From Cytophagaceae bacterium (GTDB lineage: Bacteria > Bacteroidota > Bacteroidia > Cytophagales > UBA9547): 64,000 bases of DNA. Positions 52,931 to 60,864 of this stretch are shown here, in pieces. Below the pieces are notes generated by a model. It had not been told where the DNA came from. It saw only the letters and a list, made by a program, of their open reading frames with translations, and ran no database searches. Within the stretch, counting starts at the first letter, position 1, and each line of letters opens with the position of its first letter. Both the position numbers and the translations under genes were made by a program. Where the stretch lies: the NCBI GenBank assembly GCA_027488865.1, contig JAIYAU010000025.1, forward strand, positions 337,682 to 401,681. The letters are read 5' to 3'.

Positions 52931-53734
52931 ATGAACATAGCCTTAAAAGAAACACTCGACTTGGCAGTAACTGGCCAAATTTGGCGCATATATTACGATC
53001 AATTCAGCAATAATTTGTTGGTTGAAATAAGGAAGGCGACTGTTCGACAGACCAGTTTTATTATCATTAATCTTGATAATGGGAAGTACGAAGAATTAAA
53101 AATAAAGCTAGAAAATAATTGGTGGATAGGGGTTTGTGCATTTAAAATGCCATATCTAATTATTAACCATTATCCTGACCCGGCCTTACCTGAATCAAAG
53201 GGTGTTATATGTTATTCTTGCAATATCCATGCTTTGCTTTGGCAACATTTGTCTTTACACTTTGTTGAAATAACGGATCATTTTGTAATTGCGTTTTCAA
53301 AGGATTCTAATAAAAATTTTGGGATTAATCTAGAAACCGGATTATTAAAAGAAATAGACGACAACTACCAAGAAAATCCAAATCATCTTTTGCTACGTAA
53401 CTTGATGGTCAATCCTGTCGTTTATCAAGATAATTGTATGGATTTTAGTAATATTGCGGAATTTATCAAAAAGAAATTAAGTGTTGTGCCGCGAAAGGCG
53501 ATAGAATATCTTGAATTTACACAATATATCATCATTTCTTTTTATATTTACGGCACTAATGACTTGGTTTTGTACAATACGTTAGTAGTTTATTCTAGAA
53601 ATGGAGAACTATTGCTGAAAGTGGATTTAGCGGTGGACAAAAAGGGAGTAGGAGAAAATACTTTTACGGTTTTTAATACGTCTTTGGTTTTCATTAAAAA
53701 TACAAACCAAATTGCAGTTTATGAATTGGGTTAA
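52931..53734 (+). CDS. Hypothetical cytoplasmic protein, possibly DUF4905
   Basis: 267 residues without signal peptide or membrane segment, mostly short beta strands ('IWRIYYDQFSNNLLVEIR', 'WIGVCAFKMPYLIINHYPDP'). It may be the DUF4905 family, which often sits beside a LysM gene in Bacteroidota; I hold this from memory. It overlaps the LysM gene by 14 bp, so the two are co-translated. Role unknown. Confidence 0.6.
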   Translation: MNIALKETLDLAVTGQIWRIYYDQFSNNLLVEIRKATVRQTSFIIINLDNGKYEELKIKLENNWWIGVCAFKMPYLIINHYPDPALPESKGVICYSCNIHALLWQHLSLHFVEITDHFVIAFSKDSNKNFGINLETGLLKEIDDNYQENPNHLLLRNLMVNPVVYQDNCMDFSNIAEFIKKKLSVVPRKAIEYLEFTQYIIISFYIYGTNDLVLYNTLVVYSRNGELLLKVDLAVDKKGVGENTFTVFNTSLVFIKNTNQIAVYELG

Positions 53735-54599
53735 ACCTATATTGATATTATTTACATTTATTTCATTGTTGGCAACTGCCGAACCAGCTGATTCGATTGG
53801 CGTCGAAAAGTCAAATGGTCAATCTTTTATAATTCACAAAGTTGATCGAGGACAGACTCTATTTTCTATTTCAAGGATGTATAAAGTAAAACCTGCTGAT
53901 ATTTATGCATTTAACCCAGAAGCCGCCCCAGGTTTAAAATTAGGAATGTTGATAAAAATACCTTCCGCGCAAACCTTGGCCAAACTTCCTAAAAAAGAAC
54001 AAAAGCAACCAGAGACCCCTTTTGTGCCATCTACTCCCAAAATAACTGGTCCTGTAAAAAAACATAAGGTGGAAAAAGGACAAGGATTATACACAATTGC
54101 CAAAATGTACGGAGCTAGTATTGCAGAGGTAAAAATGTGGAACAAACTTAGCTCAAACGAATTAAAACTAGGCCAGCTTTTGATAGTTTCAAACCCTGAC
54201 CGTACATCAACTACTGAGAAACAAACAATCATCAAACATTTGAAAACTACCCACGAATCGCACGTAACCAGTGGGCAGCAAAGGCTTGATACAGTGCAAG
54301 TGAGGAAAAGAATTGTAAAAGAAGGTGCAGGAGATAAATCTTATGAATCGGGTATAGCAGAGGTAAATAGCCAAGGGCTTAATGATGCTAACTACGAAGC
54401 ACTACACGAATCAGCTGCAAAAGGAACGTACATTTCAATAAAAAATTTGGCCAATAGCCAAAAGGTAATGGTGCGTGTGGTGGGGAAACTACCACACGAT
54501 TTAAATCCTAAAATTATTATAAGGATTTCTAAAAAAGCGCAACAAAGACTCGCCACCATAGACCACCAGTTTGCCGTTGAGGTTTCCTATCTTCCCTAG
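53721..54599 (+). CDS. Secreted LysM protein with C-terminal DPBB-like domain
   Basis: About 292 residues from ATG 53721 ('MNWVKPILILFTFISLLATA', a signal peptide). Two LysM domains follow: 'HKVDRGQTLFSISRMYKV' near 40 and 'KVEKGQGLYTIAKMYGAS' near 117. They bind peptidoglycan. After a linker, the final ~75 residues ('GTYISIKNLANSQKVMVRVV' ... 'ISKKAQQRLATID') resemble the double-psi barrel of RlpA-like proteins. It probably acts on or scaffolds the cell wall. Confidence 0.85.
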   Translation: MNWVKPILILFTFISLLATAEPADSIGVEKSNGQSFIIHKVDRGQTLFSISRMYKVKPADIYAFNPEAAPGLKLGMLIKIPSAQTLAKLPKKEQKQPETPFVPSTPKITGPVKKHKVEKGQGLYTIAKMYGASIAEVKMWNKLSSNELKLGQLLIVSNPDRTSTTEKQTIIKHLKTTHESHVTSGQQRLDTVQVRKRIVKEGAGDKSYESGIAEVNSQGLNDANYEALHESAAKGTYISIKNLANSQKVMVRVVGKLPHDLNPKIIIRISKKAQQRLATIDHQFAVEVSYLP

Positions 54600-54609
54600 G
54601 CTAAGTATT

Positions 54610-55812
54610 CTATTTGTTCCTATTAAAGACTTTCTTTCTTGCTTTTGAAGTGGCTTCCTTTTTGGGTGCAATATCTGAAACACCTTGGGCATAGGTATGT
54701 GGGGCAACTGGTATTTTTTTAGCTATCAGCTTTTCAATATTTTGTAAAAATGGTCTTTCGTCTACATCACAGAAGGACATTGCTGTACCTTTAGCGCCAG
54801 CACGACCAGTTCGGCCAATTCTGTGCACATAGGTTTCTGCTATATTGGGTACGTCATAATTAATTACATACTCTAACTCATCCACATCTATACCACGTGC
54901 TGCAATATCCGTAGCCACTAGCACTCTGGTGGTCTGAGATTTAAAATTGCTAAGTGCACGTTGTCTTGCATTTTGAGATTTGTTGCCATGAATGGCCTCG
55001 GTAGTAATATTATTAAGGGATAAAACCTTCGCAATTTTATCGGCGCCATGTTTGGTTCTTGTAAAGACCAAAGCAGTTTTTATTTTTTTATCCTTGAGGA
55101 TATCTATGAGAAGTGCATTTTTATTAGTCTTGCTTACAAAAAACACACTTTGCTGTATAATTTCTACCGTAGAAGAGACAGGAGTAACTGTTACTTTCTC
55201 AGGACTTTTAAGAATTGAACTTGCTAAATTAACTATTTCTGGTGGCATGGTGGCCGAGAAAAATAGTGATTGTCGTTTTTGGGGTAAAAATGCGATAATC
55301 TTTTTTACATCATGCACAAAACCCATATCTAACATGCGATCTGCCTCGTCAAGTACAAAAAACTGCACTTCTTTAATACTTAACAACCCTTGATTGATTA
55401 AATCTAACAACCGTCCTGGTGTAGCTATAATGGCCTCTACTCCAGTTCTAATCGCATTTACTTGTGAATTTTGATTCACACCACCAAAAACAACAGCGTA
55501 CTTAAGTCCGGTATATTTTCCATAAGCTTTAAAACTTTCACCAATTTGAATTGCTAATTCACGCGTAGGTGTTACTATTAATGTACGCACCCGTTTCCGT
55601 TGGTCTTTGGGTGGATTTGACAACATGAGTTGTAAAATTGGTATGGTAAACGCCGCTGTTTTGCCGGTACCAGTTTGTGCACAACCCAATAAATCTTTTC
55701 CTTGAAGAATTAACGGAATGGATTGTTCTTGAATGGGTGTGGGAGAGGTATATCCTTCTTCTTCAAGTGCTTTTAAAATAGGTTCATGTAGCTGCAGCGA
55801 TTTAAAATCCAT
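54610..55812 (-). CDS. rhlE: DEAD-box RNA helicase, RhlE type
   Basis: 400 residues. All helicase motifs are present: Q motif ('PTPIQEQSIPLILQG'), 'AQTGTGKTAAF', 'PTRELAIQIG', 'TPGRLLDLI', 'VLDEADRMLDMGF', 'SATMP', 'ARGIDVDELEYVINYD' and 'HRIGRTGRAG'. The C-terminal tail is short and basic, as in RhlE-type enzymes. The family unwinds short RNA duplexes in ribosome assembly and RNA decay. It converges on the LysM gene with a 10-bp gap. Confidence 0.93.
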   Translation of the reverse strand: MDFKSLQLHEPILKALEEEGYTSPTPIQEQSIPLILQGKDLLGCAQTGTGKTAAFTIPILQLMLSNPPKDQRKRVRTLIVTPTRELAIQIGESFKAYGKYTGLKYAVVFGGVNQNSQVNAIRTGVEAIIATPGRLLDLINQGLLSIKEVQFFVLDEADRMLDMGFVHDVKKIIAFLPQKRQSLFFSATMPPEIVNLASSILKSPEKVTVTPVSSTVEIIQQSVFFVSKTNKNALLIDILKDKKIKTALVFTRTKHGADKIAKVLSLNNITTEAIHGNKSQNARQRALSNFKSQTTRVLVATDIAARGIDVDELEYVINYDVPNIAETYVHRIGRTGRAGAKGTAMSFCDVDERPFLQNIEKLIAKKIPVAPHTYAQGVSDIAPKKEATSKARKKVFNRNK

Positions 55813-56180
55813 TGTTGCGGTTTTTGATTTTTAATTAATTGTTCGAATTATTATGAAGTATTTAATGAACCATAAGCGTGTGAAATTGCTTTGGGAAAAA
55901 CGATAGGCGTCTTTTAATCAAAATTCGAATAACTTTACAAAGATACGTTTTAATTACAATGTTGTAGTATTATAACCAGATTAATCAATGCAAGAGTTAA
56001 ATTAATGGTACCAATCCTATTAAAGTTCTAAACTTTTGGCATGTAGAATTGAAAAAACCCATTTTATGCATCAGAAAAATTGATGTAGTTTATTTCTTGA
56101 AAATAATCAATACTATCAATCGTTTTGCTAGTGCAAGTTTTCTTACTTTTTGCCGCAGCGTTAATTATATGAAGGATATA
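55813..56180. other. Intergenic stretch, nothing recognised
   Basis: AT-rich leader of the helicase gene and the region after the channel gene. No coding frame, known RNA or strong hairpin was seen. Confidence 0.45.
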
Positions 56181-58136
56181 TTAATTATTATCTGCCACTA
56201 CAATTAGGAAATCTTTTTCATTTAAGGAGAATTTCTTATTTTTATTCGGATTAATATAGATATCAAAGTAACGGCCATTTGGCTTTTGGTGCTCTAGTAT
56301 TTTTTTATAACCAATTACCACCTCATGTCTTTTTACCCCTACTGATAGCAAGTCTGCCATGCTAAACTCCTGAGAAAAATCATTAAAATAATTAATAGCG
56401 GGTTTGATGTAAATTTCAGATCCTTCTTTTGACAACAGAATATTATAAACATGAATCAGATCTGGTTGCTTGGCTAATTGTGTCAAGAAAATCGAAATAA
56501 TCCGGTTGCTTAGTAAAAAATCGCTCAGTCCCATGTGTTCAAAGAGTTCGATATTGGAAGTGTTTAATACTTCCACCACCACCAGTGGCTTTTTACGTTC
56601 GGTTTCTTTGTCCATAATTCTCTTCATGATCAACAAGAGTTTGATGTTTCTAGAGTCCACCACTTCGTTGTTTTCAGTATCGGCGCATGTTTTTAATACC
56701 ACAATCATATCATAACTCAATAAATCGAGGGTTTCTAAAAACGATTCGTCTAATTCTTCTATTTGTTCTATACTAAATTGTGATTGAATGGTACGATGAA
56801 GCACTTCTACCACCTTCATTTCAGGATTACATTCAGTGGTTAATACCAATTTGATGGATGAATCTTGCGAAATGTATTTATCATATTCAGAGATAATATC
56901 GAAGGTTTTGGAGTTCCAACCTAGTACCAACTTTGACTTAAGCACAGGCTTATGCTCCGCATCTGGTAGTTCAAATTCCCGAGGTGAAAATATTCGTTGA
57001 TGATGATAGTGGTAGTTTGACTTGTCAGAAATCACCAATAACAATTCACAATCTTTGCTTACAATTTCGTCTGGAGACGGGTTAATCACCATTCCGCGTA
57101 AAGGGCATTTGTATCCAATCACGATTCCGTCGTTAAGGTGATATGATATTTCTCCAAAAGGAACATGATGTAAGTTGTTTTCTACAAAATACAATTCAGA
57201 GCCTTCAAAAGAAAAAAGTTCTTCATATACGCCAACGAGCCCGTTAAATAGTGAAGTTTGCACTAAAAGGCGTGACAAAATCATGTCAGAATCTATCAAT
57301 AAACAATTATTGTTCAAAATATTCTGCACTACCTTTCGATTGCCGTCCATATAAACCTCAGGAATAACCATCATTTTTAATCCTTTATTGATAGCAATGG
57401 ATAAGGCAAAACAAATTTTAATCACCTGGGTATCTGAAAGCTCCTTTTCCTCATCTGACGAGTAACTTTCGCAACTCGATAAAACGACGACCACCTTGGC
57501 AGTGTCCACCGACATTTTTTCTAACATGGCAGGGGAAGTCGTTTTACCCGTTCTGGTAATAATATTAAGTCTGTTTCGTTTCTTGATGTAAAAATCAATT
57601 TCATTCTCCAGTTCTTCTTTGGGTCTTTCAGAAATAATTACCACCGTGTTCTTTTCTTTTTCACTAGCCAGCACCAGCTCTTTTAAGATATCAATGATAC
57701 GTGAATTGCTTCCAATGATAAGATAATGCCCTTTTTCATACACATTGGTGGTGCCTTGGCTTATTTTGCGCAACAATTTTTCAATTCCAGTGGTAATTAA
57801 TGCAACCAACAAGGAGAAAATAACAATGCCGCTCAAGCCGGCCATTATTGCGGTAAACTTAATCCAAGCTGGAGTTTGCACAAAGTTTGCCATGTTGCCA
57901 GGGTCGGTTACTTCAATAAATAAATGGTAAAAGTTGTTTCCCACATCTTCGGCTGGCACTGGCAATTGGGTGGTTTTAGGAAGAAACCATTGTAATAAAT
58001 ATCTAATGGCCATCAAAAAGACAATGGTACCCACCAAAAGCATGGCCAAGGCATAAAATACAGAAATACCTCCTTTGCCTATAAACAGTTCAATACGATA
58101 CCATGTATGATTGCGGAATTTTTTAAATCTAGTCAT
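56181..58136 (-). CDS. CASTOR/POLLUX-type putative ion channel
   Basis: 651 residues. Two or three membrane helices in the first ~125 residues ('VFYALAMLLVGTIVFLMAI' and 'FTAIMAGLSGIVIFSLLVAL') flank a short pore-like loop. Two cytoplasmic RCK/TrkA-N-like domains follow, the first starting 'GHYLIIGSNSRIIDILKELV'. This is the layout of bacterial CASTOR/POLLUX relatives, cation channels related to plant symbiosis genes and MthK. Ion and gating ligand are unknown. Isolated on the minus strand. Confidence 0.85.
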   Translation of the reverse strand: MTRFKKFRNHTWYRIELFIGKGGISVFYALAMLLVGTIVFLMAIRYLLQWFLPKTTQLPVPAEDVGNNFYHLFIEVTDPGNMANFVQTPAWIKFTAIMAGLSGIVIFSLLVALITTGIEKLLRKISQGTTNVYEKGHYLIIGSNSRIIDILKELVLASEKEKNTVVIISERPKEELENEIDFYIKKRNRLNIITRTGKTTSPAMLEKMSVDTAKVVVVLSSCESYSSDEEKELSDTQVIKICFALSIAINKGLKMMVIPEVYMDGNRKVVQNILNNNCLLIDSDMILSRLLVQTSLFNGLVGVYEELFSFEGSELYFVENNLHHVPFGEISYHLNDGIVIGYKCPLRGMVINPSPDEIVSKDCELLLVISDKSNYHYHHQRIFSPREFELPDAEHKPVLKSKLVLGWNSKTFDIISEYDKYISQDSSIKLVLTTECNPEMKVVEVLHRTIQSQFSIEQIEELDESFLETLDLLSYDMIVVLKTCADTENNEVVDSRNIKLLLIMKRIMDKETERKKPLVVVEVLNTSNIELFEHMGLSDFLLSNRIISIFLTQLAKQPDLIHVYNILLSKEGSEIYIKPAINYFNDFSQEFSMADLLSVGVKRHEVVIGYKKILEHQKPNGRYFDIYINPNKNKKFSLNEKDFLIVVADNN

Positions 58137-58460
58137 GAAAAAAGGAAAGAATAAAAAAGTGATAAAAGCTTACAAGGACAGCAATTTAAACTCTTATTAC
58201 GTGTTGGTGAGGCAATTGTTGCATGGATGAAATTGGGAGTACTTGGTAATAAGAAAGTTATTATTAGGCTAGGGTTTTATTCAAATTTTTTCCGCCGGTT
58301 GGTGTTTAGCTGCTCTAACTACTACGCTCCGTTTTTCCCTACATCCATGCCCTATGCCTTCCAATATCATTTCCTAGCGTCAATAACAACTATGCCCATT
58401 AATGCCGTTGTAATTTTTATTTGCAAGTAATTACTATATTTTGGCTGCCAATCGTAATCT
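58137..58460. other. Intergenic stretch with half palindrome
   Basis: Contains CCGCCGGTTGGTGTTTAGC (58292-58310), one arm of the 70-bp palindrome family in the opposite orientation to P2. No full partner arm lies nearby. No coding frame is supported. Confidence 0.5.
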
Positions 58461-58531
58461 AGTTGTTGGCGAACCTATTTGCCCAAGGAAGTTTTGAATA
58501 ACTTGTGGCCTAAACCCAATCACCACAATGC
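58461..58531. repeat. 70-bp palindrome, copy P2 (degenerate)
   Basis: AGTTGTTGGCGAACC...AACTTGTGGCCTAAACCCAATCACC: the same end blocks as the other copies but with more differences. It abuts the stop codon of the minus-strand gene 58532-59053. Confidence 0.6.
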
Positions 58532-59053
58532 CTAATAAATTCTGTCAAATTTTCGTCGTCCAAGCGGAAGATTTAACTGTAAATTAATTCCTTGTCCTAA
58601 GTCATAATAGGATTTGTTTGTTAGATTAAATGTTGTGCAATAATTTAAGTTTACGTAACCTCTGTATGTTAAACCTATTTCATGTTTATATTTTAAACTA
58701 CCTTCGCCGTCTGGATTTAAATAATAGAGTAAATTTAGTCTTGATAAGCATATTATTTTAAATACTGATAGTTCAGCAGAAAATTTTGGAGCATAAATAA
58801 TTTTATCGTTGTTAGTCAAGACTTCAATACCTACCTGATATTGTCCAAAAGTTTCAACTAAAAATGCATTCCAATTTGCCGAATAACTACGCCCAAAACT
58901 TAATTCAAAGGAATTATATTTTGTTCTATTATAAGCTGGTGTGATGATGAAATTGTGTCCGCAACTACTAAGGTCTGAGCGATGAAGTTTTTTCTTTGGA
59001 ATTGAATCCGACTGCGCGAATAACACGGCGGGAATAATGAAGAGGAAATTCAA
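58532..59053 (-). CDS. Small predicted outer-membrane barrel protein
   Basis: 173 residues: short signal peptide 'MNFLFIIPAVLFAQ', then alternating-pattern strands ('AYNRTKYNSFELSFGRSYSA', 'YQVGIEVLTNNDK', 'YKHEIGLTYRGYVNLNY') and an ending 'NLPLGRRKFDRIY'. Probably an eight-strand barrel, family not recognised. The stop codon directly borders a 70-bp palindrome, and another palindrome lies 68 bp upstream of the start. Confidence 0.6.
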   Translation of the reverse strand: MNFLFIIPAVLFAQSDSIPKKKLHRSDLSSCGHNFIITPAYNRTKYNSFELSFGRSYSANWNAFLVETFGQYQVGIEVLTNNDKIIYAPKFSAELSVFKIICLSRLNLLYYLNPDGEGSLKYKHEIGLTYRGYVNLNYCTTFNLTNKSYYDLGQGINLQLNLPLGRRKFDRIY

Positions 59054-59120
59054 TAGTCGGATAATTAGAGATTGTAGGTACCATGCAAATACAACCTCAA
59101 ATATAACAAAACTGTGAATT

Positions 59121-59192
59121 AGTTGTTGGTGACGCCCGATAAGTTCAATAAAACTGTAAAGTAACTTGTGGGCTAAACACTACCAATGGCAG
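59121..59192. repeat. 70-bp palindrome, copy P3
   Basis: TTGTTGGTGACGCCC ... ACTTGTGGGCTAAACACTACCAA. The inside (AAGTTCAATAAAACTGTA) is almost identical to copy P5. It ends 8 bp before the stop codon of the minus-strand gene 59200-59613. Confidence 0.8.
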
Positions 59193-59199
59193 AAATACA

Positions 59200-59613
59200 T
59201 TACCCCATTATCAGGAATTTGCGACAAAGATAAATGTGTGTATTATTTCTAATAAGGCCTACAACAACAACTAAATCATCCTTAAAAACGACGTAAAGCT
59301 TCTCCTCATTTTCGTGTTCGTTTGTTTGTTCAAGAACCCCATTTAAAAAATCTGTCAAATCTATATATTCTAGTCCCCAAACGTCGAAATCAGGTAAAGG
59401 AAAGTAAGTATGTGTAAAAAAAACAGACTCTATTAAATTATTTTCAACTAATAAAATGGCTGGATAATCATCAATTCCTGTATACGCATTTATAATGCTA
59501 TTTGATTTTATAATTTGTCCATCTGCCAGTAAGCCTCTGATATCTTCGCCTAACTTAAAATCTGTTGTATTCAAATTCTCATGCCATTTCCAGAACTTTT
59601 CAATTACATTCAA
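59200..59613 (-). CDS. Hypothetical acidic protein
   Basis: 137 residues, soluble, acidic, without signal peptide ('MNVIEKFWKWHENLNTTDF' ... 'IYLCRKFLIMG'). Size and make-up are like orphan immunity proteins of polymorphic toxin systems, but I recognise no family. It lies between two palindromes (P3 and the P4/P5 pair) together with the next gene, which has a similar character, and no toxin gene is adjacent. Confidence 0.6.
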   Translation of the reverse strand: MNVIEKFWKWHENLNTTDFKLGEDIRGLLADGQIIKSNSIINAYTGIDDYPAILLVENNLIESVFFTHTYFPLPDFDVWGLEYIDLTDFLNGVLEQTNEHENEEKLYVVFKDDLVVVVGLIRNNTHIYLCRKFLIMG

Positions 59614-59685
59614 TTGTCTTTAAAGTTAAAAATCATAACAAAAGATTAACAATCCTTTAACTAGCAAACTTTATATCCGAAATCA

Positions 59686-60345
59686 TTACAAAATGGTCAT
59701 AGGAATAGGTCTAAAGTCACAACCAGTAATATCACTATTCTCAAAAAGATCCTTTAACCGTTGACTAACTACAGGCAACAAACTTAAATACCTGTTATAA
59801 AATAAATCTATACCAGAACCATTTACCATATCTTTACTTACGACCAAATTTGTTAATTTTAGTTTAATATCTGCATTAGTTGACAAGTTTATGTAGTCTT
59901 CAGAAGTCAATTGATTAAAGTTTATTTTTTTAAGAAAAGAATGTTCAGGATTCTCTAGCGAATATGTTTTCCAGTCGTGAACATCAAATTGATATTCAAT
60001 AAATTCCGAATAATCCTCCGCCACAACATTGATAAATTTATAGTCGATATTTTTATTGTTTCTCATCAATAGATTAATGTTAAACACTTTATGTGTTTGT
60101 AAATTTAAGCCTTTTATTATATCAAATGCCTTTTGACTTACAAACAATCCATAAGCATCAAGGTACGTAACCACAATGTCCGTTAATTTTAAAAATGACG
60201 GTTTAAACAACCCAAAATAATAATCATTAGGATAAAGTTCATAACTATAAAACGTCCTTTCTTCTCGATCAAATGAATTAATGTTTTCAATATTTTGGGC
60301 CCTTTTTGATTTATCTTTTGAATAAAAATCTAACAAATAATACAT
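59686..60345 (-). CDS. Possible Imm11/DUF1629-like immunity protein
   Basis: 219 residues, soluble ('MYYLLDFYSKDKSKRAQNI'). The C-terminus 'VVSQRLKDLFENSDITGCDFRPI' resembles the end of the DUF1629/Imm11 group, where a helix is followed by a Gly-x-x-F strand. In those families the protein protects against a contact-delivered toxin. No toxin gene is visible in the window. The gene lies 72 bp upstream of the acidic 137-residue gene. Assignment is by eye. Confidence 0.5.
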   Translation of the reverse strand: MYYLLDFYSKDKSKRAQNIENINSFDREERTFYSYELYPNDYYFGLFKPSFLKLTDIVVTYLDAYGLFVSQKAFDIIKGLNLQTHKVFNINLLMRNNKNIDYKFINVVAEDYSEFIEYQFDVHDWKTYSLENPEHSFLKKINFNQLTSEDYINLSTNADIKLKLTNLVVSKDMVNGSGIDLFYNRYLSLLPVVSQRLKDLFENSDITGCDFRPIPMTIL

Positions 60346-60400
60346 AAATAAATTAATTTAATTTTTCAAGAGCCTTACCAGCAACATCCGAAATGTTTTT

Positions 60401-60473
60401 CCGCCGTTGTTGGTGTTTAGCCCCACAAGGCATTCTTAAGTCCTATTTCACTTGCGGGGCGTCACCAACAACT
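60401..60473. repeat. 70-bp palindrome, copy P4 (inverted)
   Basis: The best-formed copy: CCGCC, then GTTGTTGGTG...CACCAACAAC as 10-bp outer arms, AGCCCC/GGGGCG inner arms, and CACAAGG/CTTGCG. The strand orientation is opposite to P1, P2, P3 and P5. It lies 55 bp upstream of the start of the Imm11-like gene. Confidence 0.85.
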
Positions 60474-60586
60474 TTATCTTTACCAAACAAAAATCTTCAT
60501 AATGAACCAACATTCCAAACGTTTCAACGCCTGTTGCATAATAACGGGTAGATGACCAGAAGAAAAAGATAAAAAAGCTATGAATT

Positions 60587-60658
60587 AGTTTTTGGTGACT
60601 CCCGGCAAGTTCAATAAAACTGTACAGTAACTTGAGGGCTAGACTCCAACAATGGCGG
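60587..60658. repeat. 70-bp palindrome, copy P5
   Basis: TTAGTTTTTGGTGACTCCCGG ends at 60607 and GAGGGCTAGACTCCAACAATGG closes it, in two separate arms. The inside matches P3. Seen with P3 it forms a direct-repeat pair around the two small genes at 59200-60345. Confidence 0.75.
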
Positions 60659-60663
60659 TAAAG

Positions 60664-60687
60664 TAGCACCGACGGACGTCGGCGCTA
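60664..60687. repeat. 24-nt REP-like palindrome
   Basis: TAGCACCGAC-GGAC-GTCGGCGCTA, a ten-base stem with one mismatch and a four-base loop. Related sequences lie at 20053-20085 and 20259-20297. It differs from the REPs that flank the transposase at 63.2 kb. Confidence 0.65.
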
Positions 60688-60864
60688 GCAGAAGCACAGT
60701 GATGTCTTTTGCTGAAGGGAAAAAGAGAAAGATTACTGATTGTGTATGAGGTTAAGAGAAATGGCTCTTACGACTGATACCTTTAGTCCAGTTTGAGTGA
60801 ATGATAAATGAGCATATAATCATCGCCACTGCTAATTCATCCTTTGCCGTTCAACTCCTCTTGA

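Noticed and set aside
58227..58430. A 67-residue plus-strand frame
   Set aside because: No coding character or family; it crosses a half palindrome.
34286..60658. Integron attC sites for the 70-bp palindromes
   Set aside because: The position after stop codons fits, but the outer arms read GTT...AAC, the reverse of the RYYYAAC...GTTRRRY core order, and no integron integrase is in the window.
60448..60669. A 73-residue minus-strand frame
   Set aside because: It overlaps palindromes P4 and P5; its codons are repeat sequence.
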